Of a DNA stretch of 64,000 nucleotides, positions 37,440 to 46,885 are shown in pieces. The notes under the pieces are model-generated. The model was given only the letters and a program-made list of their open reading frames with translations, ran no database searches and had not been told where the DNA came from. Each line of letters starts with the position of its first letter. The first letter of the stretch is position 1. Origin of the DNA: Salinispora pacifica CNR114 (GTDB taxonomy: Bacteria; Actinomycetota; Actinomycetes; Mycobacteriales; Micromonosporaceae); assembly GCF_000514775.1 (NCBI RefSeq), contig NZ_AZWO01000001.1, forward strand, positions 124,001 to 188,000, read 5' to 3'. Both the position numbers and the translations under genes were made by a program.

Positions 37440-38354
37440 GTGGCACTCATTGCGACCGAGTCGCTGACCAAAACCTATCGGGGTGGGGTCACCGCGCTGG
37501 CTGATCTGACCGTCGTGGTCGAGCCCGGCGTCGTCGGTCTCGTCGGCGCGAACGGCGCCGGCAAGTCCACCCTGATCAAGATCCTGCTCGGCCTGCTCCC
37601 GCCGACCAACGGGCAGGTCCGGGTCCTCGGCCTGGATCCGACCACCCAGCCCGACCAGGTCCGGGCGCGGGTCGGCTACATGCCCGAGCACGAGGCCCTG
37701 CCGCCCGACCTCTCCGCCGCCGAGTTGGTCACCCACCTCGGCCGGGTCAGCGGCCTGCCACGGACGGTGGCCCGCGAACGGGCCAGCGAGGCACTGCGAC
37801 ACGTCGGGCTCTACGAGGAGCGCTACCGCCCGGTCGGCGGCTACTCGACCGGCATGAAGCAGCGGGTGAAGCTCGCGCAGGCCCTGGTGCACGACCCGGA
37901 CCTGCTCCTGCTCGACGAGCCCACCAACGGGCTCGACCCGGCCGGGCGGGACGCGATGCTCGCCCTGATCCACCGGATCGGCACCGAGTTCGGCATCTCG
38001 GTGCTGGTCTGCTCGCACCTGCTCGGCGAGGTCGAGCGGATCTGCGACACGCTGGTCGCCATCGACGGCGGCCGGCTGCTGCGGGCCGACCGGATCGACG
38101 CCATGACCTCGGCCACCGACGTGCTCGCGGTGGAGGTCAGCGAGGGCACCGAGGAACTGGCCGCCCACCTGGCCGCGCTGCGGCTGCCGGTCCGCCGGGA
38201 CGGCCGCCTACTCCTCGTCGAGCTGGCCGATGACGACACCTACGATCAGATCCTCGGCGCGGTCGCCGAGCTGGACCTGCCGCTGCATCGGTTGGACCAG
38301 CGTCGTCACCGGGTGGCCGAGTTGTTCGCCACCAGGGAGCCCAGCCATGTCTGA
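37440..38354 (+). CDS. ABC transporter ATPase (ABC-2 type, first pair)
   Basis: 304 residues, GTG start preceded by GGGAG and by TAGGCT 6 nt upstream. Walker A GANGAGKSTLIKILLG, signature YSTGMKQRVKLAQAL, Walker B LLLLDEPTNGLD, switch His in CSHLLGEVE. Overlaps its permease gene by 8 nt. Substrate unknown; such ATPase/permease pairs usually export lipids, peptides or drugs. Confidence 0.9.
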   Translation: MALIATESLTKTYRGGVTALADLTVVVEPGVVGLVGANGAGKSTLIKILLGLLPPTNGQVRVLGLDPTTQPDQVRARVGYMPEHEALPPDLSAAELVTHLGRVSGLPRTVARERASEALRHVGLYEERYRPVGGYSTGMKQRVKLAQALVHDPDLLLLDEPTNGLDPAGRDAMLALIHRIGTEFGISVLVCSHLLGEVERICDTLVAIDGGRLLRADRIDAMTSATDVLAVEVSEGTEELAAHLAALRLPVRRDGRLLLVELADDDTYDQILGAVAELDLPLHRLDQRRHRVAELFATREPSHV

Positions 38355-39225
38355 GTCGACCGGAGTCATTCACGACATCGGCTACCAGCGCTACGAGGGC
38401 CCCCGCCTCGGCCGTGGTCCGGTCTTCGCCGCGCTCTACCTGCACGGGCTGCGTACGGTCTTCGGCTTCGGCCGCAGCGCCAAGGCGAAGATCTTCCCTT
38501 GGCTGGTGGTGGGCATCGTGATCGTGGTCGCCGCGGTGGTCGCCGCCGTCCGGAGCCAGATCGGTCAGGTGGTGATCACGTACGCGCAGTTCGCCGACAC
38601 GATGAGCTGGCTGATCATCTTCTTCGCCGCCGTCGCCGCCCCCGAACTGGTCAGTCGCGACCTGCGCAGCGGAGTGCTGCCGCTGTACTTCTCCCGGCCG
38701 CTGGCCCGGTCGGACTATCCGCTGGCCAAGCTCCTCGCCCTGGTTACCGCGCTCTGGTTGCTACTCGGCGGTCCGCAGCTGGTGATGTTCCTTGGCGCCG
38801 CCTTCACCACCGAGGAGGGGCCACGGGGGGTCTGGAACGAGCTGCTCGACCTGCTGCCGGGCCTGCTCTACGCCGGTCTCTGGGCAGCGGTCTTCGGCGC
38901 TATCGGCCTGTTGATCGCCGCACTCACCGGCAAGCGGGCGTTCGCCGCCGGCGGGATCGTCGCGGTCTTTTTGATGACCACGCCGATCGTCGGCATCCTT
39001 GCCATCCTGCCCGCGCAGACGATCAATGAGCTGGCCTTCCTCGCCTCCCCCATGACCATGGTCAACGGCGTGGGCACCTGGGCGCTCGGTGACCTGCTCT
39101 TCGAGGGCGGGGGTGGGCTGCCCATCGGTGGGTTCGGTCCGCTCTACGCCCTCGCGGCCGTGCTGCTCGTGGCCGGCTGTGTCGTCCTCCTGTTGGCCCG
39201 CTACCGGAAGGTGGCCACCCGATGA
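38347..39225 (+). CDS. ABC-2 type permease (first pair)
   Basis: 292 residues from ATG 38347, within the 3' end of the ATPase gene. N-terminal IHDIGYQRYEGPRLGRG is typical of this family, with about six membrane helices from residue 45 onward and the usual SRDLRSGVLPLYFSRPLARSDY loop (residues ~100-120). Its stop overlaps the second ATPase gene by 4 nt. Confidence 0.88.
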   Translation: MSESTGVIHDIGYQRYEGPRLGRGPVFAALYLHGLRTVFGFGRSAKAKIFPWLVVGIVIVVAAVVAAVRSQIGQVVITYAQFADTMSWLIIFFAAVAAPELVSRDLRSGVLPLYFSRPLARSDYPLAKLLALVTALWLLLGGPQLVMFLGAAFTTEEGPRGVWNELLDLLPGLLYAGLWAAVFGAIGLLIAALTGKRAFAAGGIVAVFLMTTPIVGILAILPAQTINELAFLASPMTMVNGVGTWALGDLLFEGGGGLPIGGFGPLYALAAVLLVAGCVVLLLARYRKVATR

Positions 39226-40178
39226 GCGTGACCAGTGTGGAGCCGAGGTCGACGTCGGCCCCCACGGGCAGCCGACTGGATCTGGCGGGGGTCTCCCGCT
39301 GGTACGGCAACGTGGTCGCCGTAAACGACGTCAGCATGATCCTGGGGCCGGGGGTCACCGGGCTGCTCGGCCCCAACGGTGCGGGCAAGACGACGCTGCT
39401 GCACATGATGGCCGGTTTCCTCGCGCCGTCCCGTGGCGCGGTGACCCTGGACGGGGCGCCCACCTGGCGTAACCCCGAGGTCTACCGGCGACTGGGCCTG
39501 GTCAGTGAACGGGAGGCCGTGCACACCTTCCTCACCGCGTACGAGTTCGTGCTGGCCAGCGCACGGCTGCACCAGCTGCCGGACCCGGCGGAGGCGGCTC
39601 GCCGGGCGATCGCCCTGGTCGAGTTGGAGGGGGCGCAGTCCCGCCGGATCGGCACGTACTCCAAGGGCATGCGACAGCGGGCGCGGGTGGCGGCGGCGCT
39701 GGTCCACGATCCGCAGGTGCTGCTGCTCGACGAGCCGTTCAACGGGATGGACCCGCGACAGCGGCTGCACATGATGGACCTGCTGCACCGCCTCGGCGGC
39801 GCCGGGCGCACCATCCTGTTCAGCTCGCACATCCTGGAGGAGGTCGAGCAGCTCTCCGGCACGGTGCAGGTGATGGTCGCCGGCCGGCTCGCCGCCTCCG
39901 GCGACTTCCGGACGATCCGCCGACTGATGACCAACCGGCCCCACGTCTTCGCGGTCCGCTCCACCGACGACAGGGCGCTCGCCGTGGCGCTGATGGCGGA
40001 GCCGTCGGTGACCGGCGTGGAGCTGGGCCAGGCCGGGCTGACCGTGCGGGTGAGCGACTACGGTGCCTTCACCCGGGTGCTGCCCAAGGTCGCCCCGGCC
40101 CGGGGAATCCGGGTGCGGCAGCTGGTGCCCGAGGACGAGTCCCTGGAGAGCGTGTTCTCCTACCTGGTGGAGGCCTGA
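39222..40178 (+). CDS. ABC transporter ATPase (ABC-2 type, second pair)
   Basis: 318 residues. Walker A GPNGAGKTTLLHMMAG, signature YSKGMRQRARVAAAL, Walker B VLLLDEPFNGMD, switch His in SSHILEEVE. Overlaps the preceding permease stop (ATGA). Two ATPases and two permeases in one operon suggest a four-component complex or two related pumps. Confidence 0.9.
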   Translation: MSVTSVEPRSTSAPTGSRLDLAGVSRWYGNVVAVNDVSMILGPGVTGLLGPNGAGKTTLLHMMAGFLAPSRGAVTLDGAPTWRNPEVYRRLGLVSEREAVHTFLTAYEFVLASARLHQLPDPAEAARRAIALVELEGAQSRRIGTYSKGMRQRARVAAALVHDPQVLLLDEPFNGMDPRQRLHMMDLLHRLGGAGRTILFSSHILEEVEQLSGTVQVMVAGRLAASGDFRTIRRLMTNRPHVFAVRSTDDRALAVALMAEPSVTGVELGQAGLTVRVSDYGAFTRVLPKVAPARGIRVRQLVPEDESLESVFSYLVEA

Positions 40179-40181
40179 CCA

Positions 40182-40892
40182 ATGTCGACTGTTTCCTGGA
40201 TCACCGCCCGGGGGCTGTTGGGGCGGCGTCGCTTCCTGCTGCTGTTCCCGCTCCCGGTGCTGCTGATTCTGCTCGCGGTGCTCTCCCGCGCGCTGGGGGT
40301 GGATCCCGGCGAGTGGGGGCCGCCGGTGCTGGTCGGTCTCGGGTTGGCCGTGGTGCTGCCGGTGATCGCGTTGATCGTCGGGACCGGGGTGCTCGGCGCG
40401 GAGATCGATGACGGCACCGTGGTGCACCTTCTCACCAAGCCGTTGCCGCGCTGGCAGATCGTGTTGCCCAAGCTGGCCGTGGCGGCCGGGGTCACCGCGG
40501 TCACCGTTGCCGTGCCGCTGTATGTGGCCGGTGTGCTCGCCAGCTCGGTCCGGGTCGGTCTGGCGCTCGCCGCCGCCGCCTCCATCGGCGCGTTGGCCTA
40601 CTGCGCGTTCTTCCTCGCGCTCAGCCTGGTCACGCGCCGCCCGGTGCTGCTCGGGTTGGTTTACGTGCTGATCTGGGAGGGGCTGCTCGGCAACTTCGTC
40701 AGCGGTACGAAGGTGCTCTCCATCCAGCAGTACGTGATCGCGCTCGCCGACCGGTTCGCCCCGACCGAGCTGCTCGGCACCGATGTCTCGGTGCCGGTCG
40801 CGGCGGTGATGAGCACGCTGATCGCGGTCGGCTTCACCGCCCTGGCGGTTGATCGGCTCCGGTCGTTCAGTGTGGCCGGCGAAACCAGCTGA
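40182..40892 (+). CDS. ABC-2 type permease (second pair)
   Basis: 236 residues with about six hydrophobic segments: FLLLFPLPVLLILLAVLSRA, VGLGLAVVLPVIALIVGTGV and others. The loop GAEIDDGTVVHLLTKPLPRWQI corresponds to the cytoplasmic loop of ABC-2 permeases. It starts 3 nt after its ATPase gene. Confidence 0.86.
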   Translation: MSTVSWITARGLLGRRRFLLLFPLPVLLILLAVLSRALGVDPGEWGPPVLVGLGLAVVLPVIALIVGTGVLGAEIDDGTVVHLLTKPLPRWQIVLPKLAVAAGVTAVTVAVPLYVAGVLASSVRVGLALAAAASIGALAYCAFFLALSLVTRRPVLLGLVYVLIWEGLLGNFVSGTKVLSIQQYVIALADRFAPTELLGTDVSVPVAAVMSTLIAVGFTALAVDRLRSFSVAGETS

Positions 40893-40925
40893 GGAGTGGC
40901 GGGGCAGCGGCGAGGAGGCTTCTGA

Positions 40926-41081
40926 GTGGCGACTGGAAACGGTCGAACAATGGAGCGCTGGTCGATCACCGCTGGCCCCGTCTCGGGGCGGCTGGGCGGC
41001 GATCGCGTGCCAACCCGGCGGGGTGCGACTCGTCGAACCGCCCCCTGCTCAGCTGAGGGAGTCGAGCCACTGGCGGTGTAG
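40926..41081 (+). CDS. Possible small ORF (51 codons)
   Basis: GTG 40926 with GAGGAGG 7 nt upstream, ending TAG 41081 and overlapping the 3' end of the opposite ABC exporter gene by 33 bp. Arg/Gly/Thr-rich, with no recognised domain. The ribosome site is the only support. Confidence 0.22.
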   Translation: MATGNGRTMERWSITAGPVSGRLGGDRVPTRRGATRRTAPCSAEGVEPLAV

Positions 41082-42947
41082 CGCGGCGTACCGCCCGTCG
41101 CTGTGGACCAGTCGCGCCGGTGGACCGTCCTCGACGATCCGTCCCGACTCCAGCACCACCACCCGGTCGGCGATCTCGACGGTGGAGAGTCGGTGCGCGA
41201 TCACCAACGCGGTGCGGTCGCGCAGAATGGTGGCCAGGGCCCGCTGGACCGCTCGTTCGGTCGGGACATCGAGGGACGAGGTTGCCTCGTCGAGGATCAG
41301 CACCGCCGGGTCGGCCAGGAACACCCGGGCGAACGCGACGAGCTGCCGTTGACCGGCTGAGAGCCGGCTGCCGCGGCGATGCACCTGGGTGGCGTACCCG
41401 TCGGGCAGCGCGGTGATGAACTCGTCCGCGCCGATCGCCTTCGCCGCCGCCGCCACCGCGTCGTCGTCGGCGTCCGGCCGGCCGAAGCGGATGTTCTCCG
41501 CGACCGTGCCGCCGAAGAGGTGGGTTTCCTGCGTGACCAGGACGAGTGCCTGCCGTAGGTCGGCGTCGGCGACGTCCCGCAGGTCCACGCCGCCCAGCGA
41601 AACGGCGCCCGTGTTCGGGTCGTGGAAACGGGCGAGCAGCTTGGCGATGGTCGACTTGCCGGCGCCGGTCGGTCCGATCAGCGCGACTGTCTGTCCAGCG
41701 GGGATGTCCAGGTCCAGCCCGCGCAGGATCGGGGACTGCGGGTAGTACCCGAAGGAGACCGAGTGGAAGGTGACCGCACCGCGCCCGACGGCCGGCAGTG
41801 GCACCGGGCGGGCCGGCTCCGGCACCTCCGGTCGCTCGTCCAGCACCCCGGCGAGCTTCTCCAGCGCCGCGGTGGCCGACTGCAGCGAGTTGTAGAACTG
41901 GCTCAGCTCCTGCATCGGCTCGAAGAACCGACGCAGGTAGAGCAGGAAGGCGGCGAGCACCCCGACCTCCGCGTGACCGTTGAGGACGCGCCACCCGCCG
42001 TAGCAGAGCACCGCCGCGATGGTCACGTTGCCGATCAGCTTGACCCCGGGTGAGTAGGTGGCGATCAGCTGGAACGCGTGCAGGCTGGCCCGTCGGTAGT
42101 CGTCGTTGACCCGGGTGAAGATCCGCTGGTTGCGCGGCTCGCGGCGGAACGCCTGCACCGCCCGGATCCCGCGCAGCGACTCGACAGTGTGCACGATAAC
42201 CAGGGCGATGGTGTCCCGGGTCCACCGGTACGCGACGGCCGAGGTGCGGGCGAACCAGCGGGACAGCCAGAACAGGAACGGGAACGCCAGTAGTGTCACA
42301 GCGGCCAGCGGAAGGTCCAGCCAGAGCAGGATCGCCGCCACCGACAGGATTGACAGGGCGGCGAGGACCAGGCTGTCGATGCCGCCGCCGACCAACTCGC
42401 CGATGGAGTCCAGGTCGCTGGTGAGCCGGGAGACCATCCGCCCGGAGGTGTACCGCTCGTGGAAGGTGACCGACAGGCGCAGGAAGTGCCGGTACACCCG
42501 GCGTCGGAGGTCGAGTAGCACCGCCTGACCGATCCGGGCGGAGCGGACCAGGAAGCCGCGGCGGGCAGCGTACTCGGCGACCGTGGCGACGACGAACGCG
42601 GCCGCGATGTACGTCAACGGTCCGGCGTCACCTGCCTGCAGCGGCGGAATGGCCCGGTCGATGCCGAGCATCACCAGATACGGTCCGGCCATTCCCGCCA
42701 CGTTCTGGATGAGTAGCAGCGCGACGGCGACGGCGAGCTGTCGGCGGTGCGGGTGGAGCAGGTTGCGCAGCAGCGCCCGGCTGCGGGCGCGTAGCCGGGC
42801 CACCGCCGCCGGATCGGTGTCTTCGGCGCGGCTGCGATCGGCGTCCGGGTCGACCGCGATGCCCCGCCAGTTCTCCTGGGCCGGCCGTGGCCTCCGCACG
42901 GGGACGGCCGACCGCGGGTCACCGCCCGGATTGTCGCCGTCGGTCAC
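41049..42947 (-). CDS. ABC exporter half-transporter with canonical ATPase (heterodimer subunit)
   Basis: 632 residues: a ~75-residue polar N-terminus, six membrane helices (residues ~85-350), and an ATPase domain with GPTGAGKSTIAKLL, signature LSAGQRQLVAFARV and LILDEATSSLD. Walker B has the catalytic Glu, while the signature is altered from LSGGQ to LSAGQ. The GTG overlaps the preceding exporter gene by 4 nt. Together they match heterodimeric multidrug/peptide exporters of the TM287/288 kind. Confidence 0.92.
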   Translation of the reverse strand: MTDGDNPGGDPRSAVPVRRPRPAQENWRGIAVDPDADRSRAEDTDPAAVARLRARSRALLRNLLHPHRRQLAVAVALLLIQNVAGMAGPYLVMLGIDRAIPPLQAGDAGPLTYIAAAFVVATVAEYAARRGFLVRSARIGQAVLLDLRRRVYRHFLRLSVTFHERYTSGRMVSRLTSDLDSIGELVGGGIDSLVLAALSILSVAAILLWLDLPLAAVTLLAFPFLFWLSRWFARTSAVAYRWTRDTIALVIVHTVESLRGIRAVQAFRREPRNQRIFTRVNDDYRRASLHAFQLIATYSPGVKLIGNVTIAAVLCYGGWRVLNGHAEVGVLAAFLLYLRRFFEPMQELSQFYNSLQSATAALEKLAGVLDERPEVPEPARPVPLPAVGRGAVTFHSVSFGYYPQSPILRGLDLDIPAGQTVALIGPTGAGKSTIAKLLARFHDPNTGAVSLGGVDLRDVADADLRQALVLVTQETHLFGGTVAENIRFGRPDADDDAVAAAAKAIGADEFITALPDGYATQVHRRGSRLSAGQRQLVAFARVFLADPAVLILDEATSSLDVPTERAVQRALATILRDRTALVIAHRLSTVEIADRVVVLESGRIVEDGPPARLVHSDGRYAALHRQWLDSLS

Positions 42948-44761
42948 GAGCGCACCAGGCCGTTGGGGGTCGGATCGCCCGCCGGCGGCCCCGGTTCGGC
43001 CGCGAGCAGGGCACGGTACGCCGGCACGGTGGCGAGCAGGTCAGCGTGCCGGCCCAGCGCGGTGATCCGGCCGGCCTCCAGCAGGGCGACCCGGTCGGCG
43101 AGCGCGATCGTGGCCGGTCGGTGCACCACGACCAGTGTTGTCGTGTCGGGCAGGGCCCGGCGGAGCGCCGTCTCGACCAGCGCCTCAGTGTGCACGTCGA
43201 GGGCGGACAGGGGGTCGTCGAGCAGGAGCAGGGCGGGGCGGCTGAGCACCGTCCGGGCGAGCGCGAGCCGCTGCCGCTGCCCGCCGGAGAGGGACAGGCC
43301 CTGCTCGCCGACCCGGGTCGCCAGCCCCCACGGCAGGTCGTAGGCGAAGGTGGCCTGCGCCAGCGTGAGCGCGGCCCAGACCTCCTCGTCGCCGGCGTCG
43401 GGTCGGCCCAGGGTCACGTTCTCCCACACCGACATGGAAAAGAGCGTCGGCTCCTCGAAGGCCACCCCGACCAGCCGGCGCAGCGTCGCCAGCTGCAGGT
43501 GCCGCACGTCGTACCCGTCTATGGTGATGTGGCCGCCGGTCACGTCGTGTAGCCGGGGCACCAGCGACAGCAGGGTGCTCTTGCCGGAGCCGGTCGCGCC
43601 GACCAGCGCCACCGTCTCGCCCGGCTCGATGGTGAGGTCAACGTCGCGCAGCACGGGTTCGCGGGCATCCGGGTACCGGAACGAGACACCGGAGAACCGC
43701 AACCGACCGCGGAGCTGGGCGCGGGGTGGGGCGGCGGCGTCGGGAGCGTCCAGGATCGCGGGTGGGGTGTCCAACACCTCCCGGATCCGGTCAGCCGCGG
43801 TCGCCGCCTCCTGCCCGCCCGCGATGATCCACCCCAGGCCCTGCACCGGCCAGATCAGCAGGAGCTGGAGGCTGACGAAGGCCACCAGCTCGCCGATGGT
43901 GAGCGTGCCGGCCGCGGCGGCGCCCGCGCCAGCGACGAGGACGATGCCCAGGGTCAGGTTCGGCACCAGGTCGAGCCGGGCGGAGGTGTCGGCGAGCAGC
44001 CGTCCCTTGCCGACCGCGGTGTCGTGCAACGCTCGGGAGCTGACGGCGAATCGGGCGGCCAGCTCCGGCCCGCGCCCGTATGCCTTCGCCGTGCGTAGCC
44101 CCTGCGCGGTCTCCTCCACCAGCGTGGCCAGGTCGCCCTGTTGGTCCTGCATCCGTCGGGAGGCGGCGTGGTACGCCTGGGCGAACCGCCGGGCGACGAG
44201 GAACAGCGGGATGGCGCTGACCGCCACGACCAGGCCCAGCATGGGGTGTAGCCGGATCAGCAGCGCCACCACCACGGTGTATGTGACCAGGTTCAGGGCG
44301 AGGAAGAGCAGGCCGAAGGAGAGGAACCGACGGATCGCCGAAAGGTCGGTGGTGATCCGGGAGAGGAGCTGGCCGGACTGCCACCGGTCGTGAAAGCTGG
44401 CCGGCAACCGTTGCAGGTGGGCGTAGATGTCGGCCCGGATGGCCGTCTCGATCCCCAGCGAGGAGGAGGACTGCACCCAGCGGCGGATGAAGATCAGCAC
44501 TGCTTCGGCGAGCCCGAAGAGCAGCGCCAGGCCGGCGAGGCGGAACAGCCCGGCGGGATCCTGCCGAGCGACCGGACCGTCCACCACCCGCTGGGCCACC
44601 AGCGGTACGGCGATCCCCGCCGCCACGGCGGCCAGGCCGGCGAGGAAGAGCCAGGCGAACTCCGGTGCGTATGGGCGCAGGTAGTGCCGCAGCCGCCAGA
44701 GGCTGTCGAGCGGATGTCGGCCCGTGGTGGGGCCCGGATAACCGTCAACCTCCGCGGGCAC
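42944..44761 (-). CDS. ABC exporter half-transporter with degenerate ATPase site (heterodimer subunit)
   Basis: 605 residues, GTG start. Six helices in the first ~320 residues, then GATGSGKSTLLSLV, a canonical LSGGQRQRLALARTV signature and LLLLDDPLSALD, where the catalytic Glu is replaced by Asp. Its canonical signature would complete the active site of the partner, and its defective Walker B would pair with the partner's LSAGQ. One active and one degenerate site is the expected heterodimer pattern. Confidence 0.92.
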   Translation of the reverse strand: MPAEVDGYPGPTTGRHPLDSLWRLRHYLRPYAPEFAWLFLAGLAAVAAGIAVPLVAQRVVDGPVARQDPAGLFRLAGLALLFGLAEAVLIFIRRWVQSSSSLGIETAIRADIYAHLQRLPASFHDRWQSGQLLSRITTDLSAIRRFLSFGLLFLALNLVTYTVVVALLIRLHPMLGLVVAVSAIPLFLVARRFAQAYHAASRRMQDQQGDLATLVEETAQGLRTAKAYGRGPELAARFAVSSRALHDTAVGKGRLLADTSARLDLVPNLTLGIVLVAGAGAAAAGTLTIGELVAFVSLQLLLIWPVQGLGWIIAGGQEAATAADRIREVLDTPPAILDAPDAAAPPRAQLRGRLRFSGVSFRYPDAREPVLRDVDLTIEPGETVALVGATGSGKSTLLSLVPRLHDVTGGHITIDGYDVRHLQLATLRRLVGVAFEEPTLFSMSVWENVTLGRPDAGDEEVWAALTLAQATFAYDLPWGLATRVGEQGLSLSGGQRQRLALARTVLSRPALLLLDDPLSALDVHTEALVETALRRALPDTTTLVVVHRPATIALADRVALLEAGRITALGRHADLLATVPAYRALLAAEPGPPAGDPTPNGLVRS

Positions 44762-44797
44762 TACCCGACGTTACGTCTTTTAGGACCGTCGCCGGTG

Positions 44798-45310
44798 TCA
44801 GCTTGTTGTCAACTGCCGCTCATGATTCAGCAGCCACTCCTTCACATCCAGGCCCCAGCGGTAGCCACCGAGCGTTCCGTCGGTGCGTAGCACCCGGTGA
44901 CAGGGGACGAAGAGCGCGGCAGCGTTCCGGGCGCAGGCCGCCGCGGCGGCGCGGACCGCTGCTGGGCGACCCGCCAGCCCGGCGAGCTCCGTGTAGGTGA
45001 CCGGATCGCCCGGCTTCAGGTCCCGCAGCACGTTCCAGGCGTGGGCCAGGAACGCGCCGTCGGTGTGCTGCTCGACCGGAACCCCGTCAACCGCGGTCAG
45101 CTCCCCATCCAGGTACGCCGTGACGGCGGCGGTGACCGGGCCGAGGTCGCGTCGTTGGCGCAACGGGCCACGCAGGCGTGGGTGGACCAGGGTGAGCAGG
45201 GCGGGCAGGTCGGTGGTGAAGCCGGCGGCTCGGACCACCCCGTCCGGTCCGGCGAGGATGCCGAGCGGGCCGGCCGGGGTGTCGGCGACGGTGGCGTCGA
45301 TCATGTTCAT
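44798..45310 (-). CDS. ogt: Methylated-DNA--protein-cysteine methyltransferase
   Basis: 170 residues from ATG 45310, overlapping the Ada-AlkA stop (ATGA). Suicide repair of O6-methylguanine: active Cys in FVPCHRVLRTDGTLGGYRWG, Asn-hinge region and the C-terminal WLLNHE typical of the family. Coupled with the upstream Ada-AlkA gene, so it is probably induced with it. Confidence 0.93.
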   Translation of the reverse strand: MNMIDATVADTPAGPLGILAGPDGVVRAAGFTTDLPALLTLVHPRLRGPLRQRRDLGPVTAAVTAYLDGELTAVDGVPVEQHTDGAFLAHAWNVLRDLKPGDPVTYTELAGLAGRPAAVRAAAAACARNAAALFVPCHRVLRTDGTLGGYRWGLDVKEWLLNHERQLTTS

Positions 45311-46749
45311 GCTGCTCTCCAGAGTCGGCTCAGCGCGTACGAGCGCCAGGGGCGCCAGCGGTCGGCGTACGAGTACAGGGTGTCGGGGCTGGTGGGGAGG
45401 CCGAGGGCGGCGGCGCCCCGGCGAACGGCCACATCGGTGGGAAGTAGGACGTCCGGGTCGCCGAGCGCGCGGAGCGCGACGTAGTCCGCGGTCCACGCCC
45501 CGATCCCGGGGAGGGTCAGCAGCCGCCGCCGGGTCTCCTGCCGATCCCCACCCGGCTCCAGGTCGATCTCCCCGGCGGCCACCGCCGCCGCAAGCCGACG
45601 CAGCGTCTCCCGGCGGGCGGCCGGCATCCGGAAGGCCGAATCCGGCGCGGCAAGCACCTCCGCGGCGGCGGGGAACCCGGACAACTCCCCGCCTCCCGCC
45701 TCGGATACCGGGGTGGCGAGCTGGCGCAGGAGCCGGGTGAGCGTGGTGCGGGCGGAGGCCACCGAGACCTGCTGGCCGACGACCGCACGGACGGCCACCT
45801 CGAAACCGTCGACCGCACGGGGCACCCGGACCCCGGGTTCCGCCGTGACCATCGGGGCCAGTGCGGGATCGGTGGCCAGGGCGGCGTCCACCGCGGTGGG
45901 ATCGGCATCGAGGTCGAGCAGCCGCCGGCACCGGGCCACCGCCGGTGCCAGGTCCCGCAGGTCGGTCAGGCGCAGGGTCGCCACCACGTGCCGCTCCGTC
46001 GGGGTCAGCGCCGCCGTGCCGGTGCCGTGGGGCAGCCGCAGGCCCCGGTGGTAGGTACCGGCGCGCACCTCGTCCACCCCGGGCAGTGTCCGCGGGGCGA
46101 GGAAGTCCAGCAGCGCCCCGACGTGCAGTGGGGGGCGGTAGGCCAGCCGTACCGTGATGGTGCCGGGTCCCGCGGGTGTCGTTGGACCTCGTCGGGTGGC
46201 CCGCAGTTCGGACGGCGGGACCGCGTACACCGCGCGGAGCGTGTCGTTGAACTGCCGTACGCTGCCGAACCCGGCGGCGAACGCGACCTCCGCCAGCCCG
46301 AGGTTGGTGGACTCGATCAGGGTCCGCGCGGTCTGCGCGCGCTGCGCGCGGGCCAGCGCGAGCGGGCCGGCGCCCAACTCGGTGCGGAGGAGCCGGTGCA
46401 GGTGGCGCTCGGTGTAGCCGAGCCGCGCCGCCAGACCGGGCACCCCGTCGCGGTCGACCACGCCGTCGGCGATCAGCCGCATGGCCCGACTCACCAGGTC
46501 CGCCCGGAGATCCCACTGCGGTGAACCGGGGGTCGCATCCGGCCGGCATCGGCGGCAGGCCCGCAGCCCGGCCCCCCGCGCCGCGGCAGCAGATGGGAAG
46601 AACCGCACGTTATTTCGCTTCGGGGTGGTCGCCGGACAGGATGGCCGACAGTAGATGCCGGTGGTGAGCACACCGGTGTAGAACCAGCCGTCGAACCGCT
46701 GGTCACGGCTGTCAACGGCCCGATAACACCGTTCAAAGTCCAGGTCCAC
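45307..46749 (-). CDS. Ada-type regulator fused to AlkA 3-methyladenine DNA glycosylase
   Basis: 480 residues from GTG 46749 (GGAGG upstream). The N-terminal Ada metal-binding domain has zinc-site cysteines 34, 38, 65 and 68 (GIYCRPSCPA, ACRRCRPD); the methyl-phosphotriester acceptor would be Cys34. Then an AraC helix-turn-helix (LGYTERHLHRLL, VAFAAGFGSVRQFNDTLRAVY), an AlkA N-terminal domain, and an HhH-GPD glycosylase (LPGIGAWTADYVALRALG, catalytic Asp in LLPTDVAV). It senses alkylation and excises alkylated bases. The actinobacterial Ada-AlkA fusion is well known. Confidence 0.93.
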   Translation of the reverse strand: MDLDFERCYRAVDSRDQRFDGWFYTGVLTTGIYCRPSCPATTPKRNNVRFFPSAAAARGAGLRACRRCRPDATPGSPQWDLRADLVSRAMRLIADGVVDRDGVPGLAARLGYTERHLHRLLRTELGAGPLALARAQRAQTARTLIESTNLGLAEVAFAAGFGSVRQFNDTLRAVYAVPPSELRATRRGPTTPAGPGTITVRLAYRPPLHVGALLDFLAPRTLPGVDEVRAGTYHRGLRLPHGTGTAALTPTERHVVATLRLTDLRDLAPAVARCRRLLDLDADPTAVDAALATDPALAPMVTAEPGVRVPRAVDGFEVAVRAVVGQQVSVASARTTLTRLLRQLATPVSEAGGGELSGFPAAAEVLAAPDSAFRMPAARRETLRRLAAAVAAGEIDLEPGGDRQETRRRLLTLPGIGAWTADYVALRALGDPDVLLPTDVAVRRGAAALGLPTSPDTLYSYADRWRPWRSYALSRLWRAA

Positions 46750-46885
46750 GCACCGATGATGCCTCCGTCCGGAGCCGAACGGCTGGCGGGAATCGGACGC
46801 CGGCGTACGGGGGTGCCCGAGGCAGGGACGGTCGGTCCTGGTCGGTACCGTCTCGCACACCAGATCACGGGAGAAGGGTGCGGCG

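Noticed and set aside
36735-38168. A 477-residue version of the DM13 protein
   Set aside because: The extra N-terminal part is antisense to the ABC ATPase gene; the anchored protein starts naturally at ATG 37313.
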